This document shows, piece after piece, positions 12,201 through 22,298 of a stretch of 64,000 bases of DNA; the stretch's first letter is position 1, and each line of letters opens with the position of its first letter. The notes beneath the pieces were generated by a model that ran no database searches, was not told the origin of the DNA, and saw only the letters and a list, made by a program, of their open reading frames with translations. This DNA comes from Mesorhabditis belari. Its lineage: Eukaryota; Nematoda; Chromadorea; Rhabditida; Rhabditidae. The DNA lies in contig CAUEEP010000928.1 of the NCBI GenBank assembly GCA_958450365.1, positions 1,103,501 to 1,167,500 on the forward strand. Reading direction: 5' to 3'. The translations under genes and the position numbers were made by a program.

Positions 12201-13980
12201 TCTCATTGGATTTATCCTGTAATCCATTCGAATCTCTTCCAAACGATTTCTTCAAATCAACACCAAGTATTCGATTTTCTTTTTTTCGATTTTCGATTTT
12301 TCATTCATTCTTTCAATAGATCTCCTTTTTCTTCAACTTGGCGGAAACAATCTTGGATCTCTCGATGCCGAGCTTTTAGCTCCACTCACTCAATTGAGAA
12401 CTCTCGATATTGGGAGGTGGCTTTTATTTTGATTTCATTACTCAATTACAATTTTTTGTAGACAATATCCTTATGGGTCATTTTGGGCAACAGGCGGCAC
12501 AATGTCCTGGTTGGAAGTGGTTTCATCGACTGAAAGTTGTCGAGCATATGGGAATGATGCGAATGAAACGGTTCAGCGAATAGAATAGAAATCTCCGCAA
12601 AATTTATGAAATGCTCTTTGTTTTTTTTTAGCGAATTCAAACTTTCACCCCGGACCATTTGCCGAATCCCGAGAAAATGATGATATTCGAGATGATGCTG
12701 CAAACAAAAATCAATCTCACACAAGATTATTTTGTGCCATTTGAGAATTTGATTGTAAGTGTTTTTGGAAAGTCCTTAATGAATACTCAGACAACAAGAC
12801 TGAATATCTTTATTAGACTTGAGAAAAGCTTAAGCATAAATACTCTAATAGAGCGCCACTCTCATAGAACGCCACTCTCATAATGATGAGCGTACAATCA
12901 CGTAGTCTAACTTGATGATATTCGAGATAATGCTGCAAACACAAATCAATCTCACTCAAGATTATTTTGTGTCATTTGAGAATTTGGTTGTAAGTGTTTT
13001 GGAAAGTCTTTAATGAATACTCAGACAACAAGACTGAATATCTTTATTAGACTTGAGAAAAGCTTAAGCACACTTTACACGCTTCGTTCTCCGCGCTACT
13101 TTATGCTACAATGTACGTTTTGGTGTCAAATGATAGCCCTTGAAATCTAGTATTTTTTTTACTAAAAGTTTTTTACTTTTTTACTAGTTTGGGAAAAAGT
13201 TCGAAAGATTTCAAAATTTTAGGGTTTATCTATCGGAGGCTTGAATTTGCAATCGTTGGACGGACTTGGAATCGAGAATCTCACGGATATCTCTATTTTA
13301 AGAGCTAGTTTAAACCCGTTGCAAGGTACAAGCTTTCGATTTCATTCGCTTAATCACTTTTTTTTTGTATACCATAGTTCTTTTAGCTCAAAAAAACACA
13401 CAGAAATTTAGACGAGAATTGGTTGTCCGATTCGATTGTGATGAATCTCCCGAAGTTGAATGTCATTTATGTGACACAATCGACTGTCAGTCTCTTGCTT
13501 GAATAGCTTTTCATCTTTTTCCTTTCATCTTTTTTCTTTGATCTTCTTTTTTAGCCCCTCTATGCCCCTCCATCAATGATCGCTCTCGCAAAGACTCAAT
13601 CGCTTGCATCGGCTCAATTTCAACAAGATCTTCAAGTGCAAAACAATCGTCCAATGACAATGAACTATTGTGATTACAGTAAGTGATATAGAAATTTCTA
13701 AGAATTCCCGATTTTGATCAATCTGGTAGAATTAGAGTTCTAGCCAGTCAAAGCTCAAACCACCTTGCTAAACTGTTCTGTCTCTTAAAACCTTTCAACT
13801 AACTCTATTAACATCTTGAATAAGAAAATGCGAAAGCAAAATCCTTTAGCACTCTCTAATCATTTTGCAGATCTTCTAATGAACGTTCTCCTCACAACTC
13901 CACTAAATGAAAGTTGTTCTTCAATGTCCACTCAAGTGTTGAGTCAAGCAAATCAACTCATCACCACAAAATACATGTAA
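8584..13980 (+). CDS. secreted leucine-rich-repeat protein, function unknown
   Basis: Hand-spliced model of 18 exons: 8584-8606, 8676-8774, 8913-9008, 9081-9172, 9365-9486, 9840-9920, 9984-10064, 10118-10201, 11764-11823, 11865-12025, 12151-12266, 12320-12416, 12462-12570, 12632-12754, 13223-13325, 13412-13485, 13555-13678, 13871-13980. It gives 584 residues in one open frame. The N-terminus (MVTFLGLSFVFLLPFF) is a good signal peptide. The next 100 or so residues are Cys-containing (CRESFRVFKGNIYG, NYCAPGCIHQ, GSITCGIRRPP). LRR-like segments follow from about residue 200 (LQYLQIDND, LISLDLSCNPFESLPNDFF, LLFLQLGGNNL, LRTLDIG, LNLQSLDGLGIENL). No transmembrane segment or GPI tail is obvious. 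A dead Tc1-like element and a TIR element sit in introns. I do not recognise a specific orthologue. Alternatives are a short-isoform receptor ectodomain or an extracellular-matrix LRR protein. Confidence 0.75.
9203..9260. repeat. GAAA microsatellite in LRR-gene intron
   Basis: About 14 uninterrupted AAAG units inside the intron between the exons at 9081-9172 and 9365-9486. Confidence 0.95.
9503..9740. mobile_element. short palindromic TIR element in LRR-gene intron
   Basis: Left end CTTTCAGAGTACCGCTCCTC and right end (complement) CTTTCAAAGTACCGCC, with the shared core AGTCTCTCCCTT and CCATTGGCAA, so about 80 bp per arm around a short centre. Non-coding MITE-like structure, fully intronic. 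Confidence 0.75.
10540..11660 (-). pseudogene. degenerate Tc1-like transposase with internal tandem duplication
   Basis: The minus frame 10907-10539 shows a Tc1-type core: RSIGTRYKLKCTILTVK, then CWGCLSAQSIGPLVLIDG, then a disrupted DNDPKH-like motif (now STRQRPKTHK after a frameshift). The part encoding the N-terminal DNA-binding region is present two to three times: blocks starting CTCGCTGTTACATTGACATT recur at about 10949, 11081 and 11388, and AGGGTTCGATTCTTTTGCTC at 11171 and 11478. Frames are broken, so it is not functional. It lies antisense inside the 10202-11763 intron of the LRR gene. Confidence 0.75.
12677..13072 (+). repeat. tandem duplication of an exon end plus downstream intron
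   Basis: About 155 bp, from GATGATATTCGAGATGATGC through the splice donor into the intron (12677-12834), recurs at 12914-13070 with a few substitutions. The duplicated exon tail keeps its reading frame and its own GTAAGT donor but has no obvious acceptor in front of it. Between the copies are two short GCCACTCTCATA repeats. Downstream, 13095-13180 resembles part of the TACCGTAAATACTG element family (TTTATGCTACAATG). Confidence 0.8.
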
Positions 13981-14030
13981 TTTACTTTGAGAATTGATGA
14001 GAATTGATGAGAATTGATGAGAATTTATTT

Positions 14031-14150
14031 AGGAAATTGATTTTCATTCTTTTAGGAAATTGATTTTCATTCTTTTAGGAAATTGATTTTCATTCTTTTA
14101 GGAAATTGATTTTCATTCTTTTAGGAAATTGATTTTCATTCTTTTAGGAA
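14031..14150. repeat. 23-bp tandem repeat in the LRR gene 3' region
   Basis: Five near-perfect copies of TTAGGAAATTGATTTTCATT plus CTT lie directly after the stop codon at 13980, probably in the 3' UTR or just beyond. Confidence 0.9.
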
Positions 14151-14232
14151 ACAAAAAGCGTACCCAATCATATTTGAATGAAATCGAGGAAATGATTGTT
14201 TTAAATGAAATGAATAAAGTTGAGATCAATGT

Positions 14233-15571
14233 TTAAAAAAAAGAAAGGAATCTCAAAGTTCCATACATAAATCGAGATCTTTTTGGAGAGCGGTCGGAGT
14301 CGAATTTTGATCCTGAAATGCTCATTTTTATAGGGGAAACTCAAGTGACATCATTGTCAATTCAATGTCAATCCTTCCAACCTTTCCAATCTCTCCAATC
14401 TCTCCAATCTCTCCATTCTCTCCATTCTTTTTTTACCTTTGCCGCTTTGCTTTCATTTTCTTTCATTTGTCGAATGAATTTATCCAATTTCCCTCGTTCT
14501 TTCTGATCAAGATTCCTTGCAAAAGTCTTTCCAATGTAAACTTTATAATTCTAAACATGATTTTTTTAATGATTAAGTTTAGGAAATAGTTTTTTTTGGT
14601 TAAACCTGAACACTGCATCCCGCAAAAATATACATCGTTGTGTCAGCTCCAATACAAAATGAAGGCATTGATGGACGGATAGGCATTGGAGGAATTGTTG
14701 AGTTCTAAAAAAGGAAAAAGTACTCACGAAATCCTTCCACTCAAATCAAACCTTTAAAGGACTATTCTCAATATTCTCAACATTATCAAAAGCGTCAGCG
14801 ATTTTCTAAATCAAATGAATTTTGTAGAGTTTTTTAAAAAAAGAAACTTTTCTGAAGACGCTCAAATCTTTTTTGTATTGAATGAGGGTTTTCACTTCAG
14901 GTTCGCTCAGATCTCGGATGTAATTCCCGCTTGAGAACAGCTTGTTTTTCTGGAAAGTTTGATTAGATTCAAAAATTTGCTAGTAGCTGTTGAAGAAAAT
15001 GCTGTTGAACAATATACTGTTGAAGAATATACTGTTGAACAATATACTGTTGAAGAGTATACTGTTGAAGAGTATACTGTTGAACAATATCCTGTTGAAG
15101 AATATACTGTTAAACAATATACAGTACTGGACAATGAAATATCACATTTGAAAAACGATCGCCACTTTCGCGCGTCTGTAAATCCTTTTGAGTTTAAACT
15201 ATTAGTGTTCTACATTTTCTGAAAGCTCTTTTCAAGGGCTACACAATGGTAATATTAATATTTAGAAATACGGTAAAGACAAGCAGTTACAGACGCGCGA
15301 AAGTGACGATCTTTTTTCAAATATCATATTTCATTTTCCAGTAGTGTACTGTTAAACAATATACTGTTAAACAATATACTGTTAAACAATATACTGTTCA
15401 ACAATATACTGTTGAACAATATACTGTTAAACAATAATCCTCACCGTCACCACACATCCAACCGATCCACCGAGATTCGTATTCCCGAATTGCGCAAAAG
15501 CCAGCGGTAGGAATATCAAAGCTCTAGAAAAATTCATTTTTAAATTATATCTAGAAAACTCACCTGAGCAT
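14233..15571 (-). CDS. pepsin-inhibitor-3-like (aspin family) secreted protein
   Basis: Exons on the minus strand: 15571-15564, 15523-15445, 14949-14848, 14805-14752, 14704-14606, 14526-14437, 14313-14233, giving about 170 residues. The signal peptide is MLRALIFLPLAFA. The first domain reads GCVVTKNKLFSSGNYIRDLS followed by a helical stretch ending in YKKDLSVFRK. A proline-rich linker (STIPPMPIRPSMPSFC) leads to a second half-domain (FAGCSVQ...ARNLDQKERGKL). The GC-V-...-KLF...-Y-RDL pattern, repeated twice with a Pro-rich link, is that of nematode Pepsin-I3 proteins, which inhibit aspartic proteases. Inhibitory activity here is an inference. The last two exon junctions are less certain. The second intron (15444-14950) hosts a satellite and a TIR element. 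Confidence 0.75.
14987..15432. repeat. 15-bp minisatellite (ACTGTTGAACAATAT) interrupted by a TIR element
   Basis: About eight copies of the 15-mer at 14998-15119 (TGTTGAA variant dominant) and six at 15349-15432 (TGTTAAA variant dominant). The element at 15120-15348 lies between them. All are in an intron of the pepsin-inhibitor-like gene. Confidence 0.85.
15120..15348. mobile_element. TIR element, TACAGTACTGGACAATG family, copy 1
   Basis: Ends TACAGTACTGGACAATGAAA (15120) and its diverged complement ending at 15348. Inside each end lies ACTTTCGCGCGTCTGTAA. A second copy, inverted relative to this one in its core, is at 59078-59326. About 229 bp, non-coding. Confidence 0.8.
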
Positions 15572-16308
15572 TTTGAAGGGAAGAAAACAATGAAATGAAT
15601 GAAATGAATGAATGAATGAATGAATGAGGAAAAAGGAGGTTATTTGAGGGAAACTATAAATAGATTGGGGTAAGGAAAAAGTCGAGGAAGGGATCGTCGC
15701 TCCTCCCGAACAACGGGCGAACCACTTCAATGGGCTTATTCCCCTTCCCTTCAGCTTCCAAACAAATTTCTCCCCGATTCAATCGCCTTTTTCAGCAAAT
15801 ATTGGCCATTTTTTTTTTCTTGAACTGATTAAAATAAAACGAATTTTTAAGTAATCAATTGGCTAACATGCTGAGAATTCGGTCTGAAACTTTACAAATT
15901 TGTTATATATTTGTTTTCCGAGTTTGGAAATGCGTTTAATTGATTTTATTCTGACCATAGCCTGCTTGTAGATTTAGATTTTTTTGAATAAACAAGTAAA
16001 CAATTGTTTACAAACAACAAACAACAAGTTAACAACAATTGTTTTTTGTTTTCTTTCCAAATTTTAAATCTTCCCCTTCCCCCCAAAAAAAAGTGATTTA
16101 TTTGCTTCTTCTCACCTTCTCTTTCTCTTTGTTTGATTTCTTTATGCTAAAAAAAGAATTTCCGATACTTAGGGATTATAAACTGGTTGTTGTAAATGAA
16201 TCTGAATCTCTCAACAAATCTACCAGGGATGAGTACCTAACAATAAATGATGTCCAACAAATTGGTGACCCTGAATGTATTGTTGAAGTGTATGAAAGTC
16301 GGTACATA
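15572..16308. other. intergenic, upstream of the pepsin-inhibitor-like gene
   Basis: Begins with a GAATGAAT tandem run (15590-15625), which is probably promoter or 5' flank. The remainder is T-rich. The ORF at 16039-16377 runs into the 96/101-bp repeat and I do not support it as a gene. Confidence 0.4.
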
Positions 16309-16887
16309 ATGATGTGTGAGGACGGCGCACAAGACATGAGTTCGCTCTGTCGTTCTTTACGCTCCGACGGAAACTAAATCGATCTGGCACACAGAAATCC
16401 CAATTTTTTATGATGTGTGAGGACTGCGTACAAGAGATCGGTCAGTCGTTCTTTGAGCTCCGACGGAAACTAAATCGATCTGGCACACAGAAATCCCAAT
16501 TTTTTATGATGTGTGAGGACTGCGTACAAGAGATCGGTCAGTCGTTCTTTGAGCTCCGACGGAAACTAAATCGATCTGGCACACAGAAATCCCAATTTTT
16601 CATGATGTGTGAGGACTGCGTACAAGAGATGAGTTCGGTCAATCGTTCTTTGCGCTCCGACGGAAACTAAATCGATCTGGCACACGGAAGTCTCAATTTT
16701 TTATGATGTGTGAGGACCACGTACAAGACATGAGTTCACTCTGTCGTTCTTTACGCTCCGACGGAAACTAAATCGATCTGGCACACGGAAATCCCAATTT
16801 TTCTCGCGATACCAAACTGCTACGAGAAAAATTGAGATTTCAGTGTGCCAGATCGATTTAGTTTCCGTCGGAGCGCAAAGAACGTCA
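16309..16887. repeat. 96/101-bp tandem repeat closed by an inverted copy
   Basis: Units starting ATGATGTGTGAGGAC begin at 16309, 16410, 16506, 16602 and 16703 (spacings 101, 96, 96, 101). Each contains CTCCGACGGAAACTAAATCG and ATCTGGCACAC. At about 16800-16887 the sequence turns back: GAGAAAAATTGAGATTTC...CGATTTAGTTTCCGTCGGAG is the reverse complement of the unit, so the last direct unit and this tail form a long hairpin around 16805. Confidence 0.9.
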
Positions 16888-17192
16888 ACTGCCTGCCGAA
16901 TTTCCTTTTAAATAGATTTATTTCACAAAAGAAAAAGAAACTAACACAATTTTCAACACATCACAAAAGTTCATAGAACCAAAATGTTATTTCTTATTTT
17001 AAAAAAAAAGAAAGAAACTTTACAAAGTGAAGTAAAAAGCCATGAGAAAAATGAGAGAGTAAATGAAGAAATTTTTTGTTTCAACTCCATTACACCAATC
17101 GGCATTGTTGCAGAAACAGACTTTTTGTCTAAAAAAAAACCAAGATTCTTTTTAAGAAAATCTAGAGATTTAAACATAGATATAGTAATTTC

Positions 17193-17512
17193 TAGAAATA
17201 GAAATTTCTATAATAGCAATTTCTATCATAGCAATTTCTATCATAGAAATTTCTATCATAGCACTTTCTATAATAGTAATTTCTTTAACAATTTCGATAA
17301 TACTAATTTCTATAATAGCAATTTCTATCATAGCACTTTCTATAATAGTAATTTCTTTAACAATTTCGATAATAACAATTTCTATTAGCAATTTCTATCA
17401 TAGAACTTTCTATAATACTAATTTCTATAACAACTTCTGTAATAGCAATTTCTATTAGCAATTTCTATAATACTAATTTCTATAACAATTTCTATCATAG
17501 CAATTTCTATCC
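17193..17512. repeat. 15-bp AT-rich minisatellite (AATTTCTATCATAGC)
   Basis: About 20 diverged copies, with some 12-bp variants (AATTTCTTTAAC). It lies just beyond the 3' end of the Ly6-like gene. It gives long Asn/Phe/Tyr-rich ORFs that are artefacts of the repeat. Confidence 0.9.
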
Positions 17513-17579
17513 ACTGTCTCAATTTCTTCACAATTTCTATCCATTTTTCTCCTTTTCCTTCAGCATTCTATTTCGTATC

Positions 17580-18428
17580 CTACTTACTATCTAGACATAA
17601 AATATATCTAAAATATTTCTCTTTGATATCTTTCATATTTACCCTTTCCTACCTTCTTGGTGGATTCGATCCATCTTGTGTGTTGAAGCATTGTCCTGAA
17701 GCGACAGGTTGCGGTTGATTTGGCAGCACTTGAATTGTCGACCCGCCACTCCTAGAATTTTAGCTTTTGATTGTTAAACTTGTAAATCCTCGAGTTGATT
17801 TGATAAAATAATCAGTTTCCTTTTTCTTTTCCGCTTTTTTTTGTAAACTCTTCTCACCAACAGTCCAATTTGAACGTTTCGTAGTTCGCTCCAGGTCTCA
17901 TCGGATCAGTGGTTCTAGAAATTTCAAGGAAATTTCGATATGGTAAAGCTTAATCTCACCTAACACACATATTATTATTATCAGCCGTGCATTGATTGTT
18001 CATATTATCGCATGGACTTGCCTGAATTCATTGATTTCAATTTTTCGGAATCTTTCTCAACCTGTGTCCCGGGATATGTCCATGTCCATCCCGTGCACTG
18101 CATGCATTTCAGAGTCGTCACTGAAAACTCGTATTGAAATGATTAACATGTTCTATTCAATTGTTCTATTCAATTGTTCTATTCAATTGTTCTATTCAAT
18201 TGTTCTATTCAATAATTTTGTAAGATTTTTAGGTTGGCATCGAGCGCAACTTGAAATCGATTCAATTCGAATTTGGTTTTCAAAGAAAACTGTGAATGTT
18301 CTTGTTTGTTCTTGAAAAAAGAAAGAATTGTATTCTTAAATTGGATTAAATAGAATTAAATAGAATAATCTAAAAGATTGGATACCAGTTGAAACGAAAG
18401 AGGCAAAAGCGATGAGTTGTTGTCGCAT
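17580..18428 (-). CDS. small cysteine-rich secreted protein, Ly6/uPAR-like
   Basis: Exons 18428-18386, 18120-18062, 18021-17960, 17914-17858, 17751-17653 and 17607-17580 join in frame to 115 residues. The signal peptide is MRQQLIAFASFVSTV. The mature part starts LKCMQCTGW and has eight cysteines in total (KC, QC, PC, QC, MC, DC, QC, LC). The LKCxxC start directly after the signal peptide and the cysteine number suggest a Ly6/CD59-type three-finger fold, but no C-terminal CN pair or GPI tail is seen, so this is tentative. The last exon (RYILCLDSK-stop) is short and its choice is uncertain. Function unknown. Confidence 0.55.
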
Positions 18429-18837
18429 TCGATTCGGATTTTTGGGGAAATAAAAAAATCTAAAAATTTTCTTCACCACAAGAGTTTAAATAATGAGAAA
18501 AAGCATGGGGGTTTGAAAATAATTGTAAAGACATTTGAAAATAATATATAGACATTTGATGAAATGGGAAAGGGGGAATAAGTGAAGAAATAGTAGAAAC
18601 AGGTGGGCTTTTACAGTAGCTCGTGAAGCAGATGCAAATTTTGGCTGAAGTTTTGGCTGAAATTTTGTGAGAATTTTAGATCATATGAGAAATTGTATGG
18701 TTTTTTTTTGATTGGTTTGATAAATTTTCGAAAATAAAGACGGAAATCACATTTCGGTGAAGCCCTGGAAGAAGAGGAGAAACGTCGATTTGATCTCAAT
18801 CAAAAAAGATGGATTACTGTAAAGAGAATCAAGAAGG

Positions 18838-18983
18838 AAAGAGGCCAAGAAAGAGGCTAAGAAAGAGGCCAAGAGGCTAAGAAAGAGGCCAAGAAAGAGG
18901 CTAAGAAAGAGGCCAAGAAAGAGGCTAAGAAAGAGGCCAAGAAAGAGGCTAAGAAAGAGGCCAAGAGGCCAAGAAAGAGATCA
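18838..18983. repeat. purine-rich 12/24-bp tandem repeat
   Basis: Repeats of AAGAGGCCAAGAAAGAGGCT, perfectly purine-rich on +. It gives Lys/Arg-rich or Ala-Ser-Phe-Leu ORFs on the two strands, which I treat as artefacts. Confidence 0.9.
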
Positions 18984-19609
18984 AGAAAGAGACCAAGAAA
19001 GAAGCCACAAACGCCACTTGATAGAAAAATAAGTATAACTCTATTGTTGGAAATAATATTCTTGTAAAATTTGCCTACTGAAACAAATCTAAGCCTTTTT
19101 ATCTTTTTGTTTTTTTTTTTTGCGTTTTCAAGAGCGCTGTGTTTCACGCATGCGCTTAAGCACTTAAGCATTCATATAAAGAAAATGAGAAAACGCGGAA
19201 ATTCGGGCATGAACACCTTAAATCTTAAATTGCTGGAATCTGCTGTCAGCTGTAATGTAACTAGTAATTTAAAACTAAAAAACTCGACTATACTGGACAG
19301 GACTGTTCGAAAAGAAAATGATAATGAAAAATTTTTTTCTCTTGGGAATATTAGAAAAACAGGAAGATTTCGATGGGGTATCTCGGGGAAACGGCGAAAT
19401 TCGAAAGAGAGAAACATCGTGAACAGATACTTTTCATAGCGAAATACTACTTTTAAAAGCTTTTAGGATCAATGACTAAAGAAATCGAGAATTGTTGTGC
19501 AAAACGAGAAAGAAAAGATCAGCCCGGGTCTACCTTTTAGGCATCATTCTACACTACAGCCAAGAATCGAAAGAAATCTTTAATAAATGGAATTCCTTGT
19601 CTCTTCGTT

Positions 19610-19783
19610 GTCTTCTTCCTCATCTTCTTCTTCTTCTTCTTCCTCCTCCTCATCTTCTTCTTCCTCATCTTCTTCTTCCTCATCTTCTTCTTCCTCATCT
19701 TCTTCTTCCTCATCTTCTTCTTCCTCATCTTCTTCTTCCTCATCTTCTTCTTCCTCATCTTCTTCTTCCTCATCTTCTTCTTC
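19610..19783. repeat. TTC-rich 15-bp tandem repeat
   Basis: About ten units of TCTTCTTCTTCCTCA. Every frame is open and gives poly-Ser, Leu-Pro-His or acidic Glu/Asp ORFs. No splice context supports coding. Confidence 0.95.
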
Positions 19784-20335
19784 AAAGAATTCTTTCATAA
19801 TTACGAACCAAGTGTTTCTTTCTTTTCTTTTGATCTTTCTTTCAGAGAAATCCCACAAAAATCTTCCATAGAAACGACTTTTTATTAGCTTTTTTCTTGA
19901 TATATTGACACCTTTTTGCGTGTAAATACGAAAAAGTGAGTGAAATTGGATTGGTGAAGGATTGAGAAAGCAGCTGGGTTCAGATGAAATTCGATGCTTT
20001 TTCAATTCAGAAATTGAAATATTGGGAATAGATGATACAAAGAAATGAAGTATTCAGTCTGAACAATTTATACCTTGTAGCTACTAGGAAAGAAAAGAAA
20101 AAAGGGCATCACGATTGTGATATTTCTTTTGTCTCAATAAGCAGTGAAGGCTTTGCCGTTAAATCCAAATCCAATTAATGGTTATCGATTTTTGAATGAT
20201 TAGATAAGCTGTAAATGTTTATAACTTATTATAGAGACAATAGATTCGTCTAATTTTTGATATATTTTAAAAGAACACATTTCAGGCTTTCAAATGAGAT
20301 CAAATAGAGCTTGATTTGATCGATTTGATTTGATT

Positions 20336-20733
20336 TGATTGAGCTTCATTTGATCAAGCTTCATTTGATTGAGCTTGATTTGATCAAGCTTCATTTGATT
20401 GAGCTTCATTTGATCAAGCTTCATTTGATTGAGCTTCATTTGATTGAGCTTCATTTGATCAAGCTTCATTTGATTGAGCTTCATTTGATCAAGCTTCATT
20501 TGATCAAGCTTCATTTGATTGAGCTTGATTTGATCAAGCTTGATTTGATCAAGCTTCATTTGATTGAGCTTCATTTGATCAAGCTTCATTTGATTGAGCT
20601 TCATTTGATTCAGCTTCATTTGATCAAGCTTCATTTGATTGAGCTTCATTTGATCAAGCTTCATTTGATCAAGCTTCATTTGATCAAGCTTCATTTGATC
20701 AAGCTTCATTTGATCGAGCTTCGTTTGATCGAT
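20336..20733. repeat. 15-bp minisatellite AAGCTTCATTTGATC, about 27 copies
   Basis: The unit alternates AAGCTTCATTTGATC and GAGCTTCATTTGATT in irregular order, with some CTTGAT variants. It is open in all frames. No flanking gene. Confidence 0.95.
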
Positions 20734-21539
20734 CGACCGAAAATCGAATGGTTACAAGTCGTTGTTGGGTCACTTCATTGATTAATTTCATTGATTCTTC
20801 TTTTCATTTCATTCACTTCATTCTTCTTCTCCAATTCAGTTCTATTTACACTCATTTAAAAGCTTGAAATTTTCTTCTTCTAAATTCTATCAAAAGTAGA
20901 CAATCTATTTCCTGTCTCCATAGTAAGTTATAAGCATTTCAAACTCCCAAACTACCCAAGAGCTCAATCAATTCTTTAGAAATCAAGTTCAACTTTCCCT
21001 ACTCGACTCTTTAAAGTTTTCCTTATTTCTCGATTCCGATTTGAATACTTCAAAATACCTTTCCTCTCTTCAAATAACACCAAATTTTCTCTCATTCTTT
21101 TAAATGAATATCCTTCTTCTTTTCCTAATTTTTTTTTATTTTTCTTGAGGTAAAATGACCGGTAAAATCATTGTCGTGCACTCAAGCGTAAGCATTTTTT
21201 TTTTTTTTTTGAAGAAAAAGAAAAGGGAAATGAAGAGAGAAAAAGGCACAATTTCGACAGTTGAATTTGATGTGTTATTTAGGTGGGAAAAATGAGGAGA
21301 AAGAAGAAAACTCGCAGTGAAAGGGAGAAAGTTCCCCATTGTGATTCTGGAGTGAAAGTAACTGTCAAGGTGGGAGAGGAGAAGGGCGTTCATTTTCTTG
21401 AGCTTTATCCCTTTTAGAATCTACTTCATTACTCCTTTACCAAAACTGGAGTAAGGTTAGGGCTTTGTAAATGAAATTTTTCCAGATTATGGTCAAACTT
21501 GGCGCCTTACAGAGTTAGGGTTACAGGTACATGGTGTAG

Positions 21540-21655
21540 AGTAGAGAGATAGGTATAGGTATAGGTATAGATATGGGTATAGATATAGGTATAGATATAG
21601 GTATAGATATAGGTATAGATATAGGTATAGGTATAGGTATAGATCTAAGTATAGA
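21540..21655. repeat. 6/12-bp tandem repeat ATAGGTATAGAT
   Basis: About 18 hexamers of TATAGG and TATAGA in alternation, in the intergenic interval. Confidence 0.9.
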
Positions 21656-21884
21656 TATCTATTATAGGAATAATAGGTATCTATTATTTTTTAACTATCT
21701 CAATCTTCTTAAAGCTGCACTAGGTAGATAAAGGATTTTAAAAATCAAATTTAAATGTTTTATGAAGACGGAAGACGGAGGCCTACAAAGCCAAGAATAT
21801 CTAAGATTTTTGCCAAGTGAAGTTTCCCGATTTCATCTCTTTTTGAATCGCTGGATCTCATTTCGATGAATTATTCTGTCTAGT

Positions 21885-22080
21885 ACATCCTTGAGGCAAA
21901 AAGTCTGCTCAAATACGCATAAAAATGTTGAAAGTTTGAAGGAAATTCTTCAGAAAGCCTGGGATGAACTCGATGATGCTTGGTCGCCTTTCCTAAACTC
22001 TTCACAGCGTACTCGACCTAAAAAAAAAATGATGATCACTTTGAATTTAATTGTTCATTTGTTGTTCATTAGCATTAAAT
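21885..22080 (+). pseudogene. possible C-terminal relic of a Tc1/mariner-like transposase
   Basis: The plus frame NVESLKEILQKAWDELDDA resembles the C-terminal helix of Tc1-type transposases (xLKxxLxxAWxEI). Nothing upstream continues it in frame. It is followed within 80 bp by a perfect palindrome around 22151-22222 (CCTATAATTGGACTAATGTA and its complement). Confidence 0.3.
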
Positions 22081-22150
22081 AAAGATTTAAAAAAGAAAAC
22101 TTTGCTCTCTAAGGTTTAATCATGTCTACCTATAAAGCTTTTTATCTGCG

Positions 22151-22222
22151 CCTATAATTGGACTAATGTACATAAGAATTGAATGTATATATGAATTGAA
22201 TGTACATTAGTCCAATTATAGG
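22151..22222. repeat. palindrome of about 70 bp
   Basis: CCTATAATTGGACTAATGTA (22151-22170) and its exact complement (22203-22222) around an imperfectly palindromic centre. Could be a minimal TIR element or a resolved transposon end. Confidence 0.8.
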
Positions 22223-22298
22223 TAGAGCAGTTAGAGAGTTAGAGCAGTTAGAGTCCAATTAGAGAGCAATACGAATGTACGAATGTACGAATTGAATG

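Noticed and set aside
16039..16670. ORFs 16039-16377 and 16410-16670 with repeated CEDCVQEIGQSF
   Set aside because: They follow the 96-bp repeat; 101-bp units break the frame and the array ends in an inverted copy, so it is better read as a non-coding repeat.
19587..20005. Acidic or poly-Ser ORFs across 19610-19783
   Set aside because: Every frame is open because the unit is a TTC-rich 15-mer; no start context, splice sites or homology.
20290..20781. Two opposed ORFs of about 140 residues (MKLDQ / LIELH repeats)
   Set aside because: Pure product of the 15-bp minisatellite; open in both strands.
21154..21417. Two-exon mini-gene starting MTGKIIVVHSS
   Set aside because: Has plausible splice signals but only a low-complexity Lys-rich continuation and no recognisable family.
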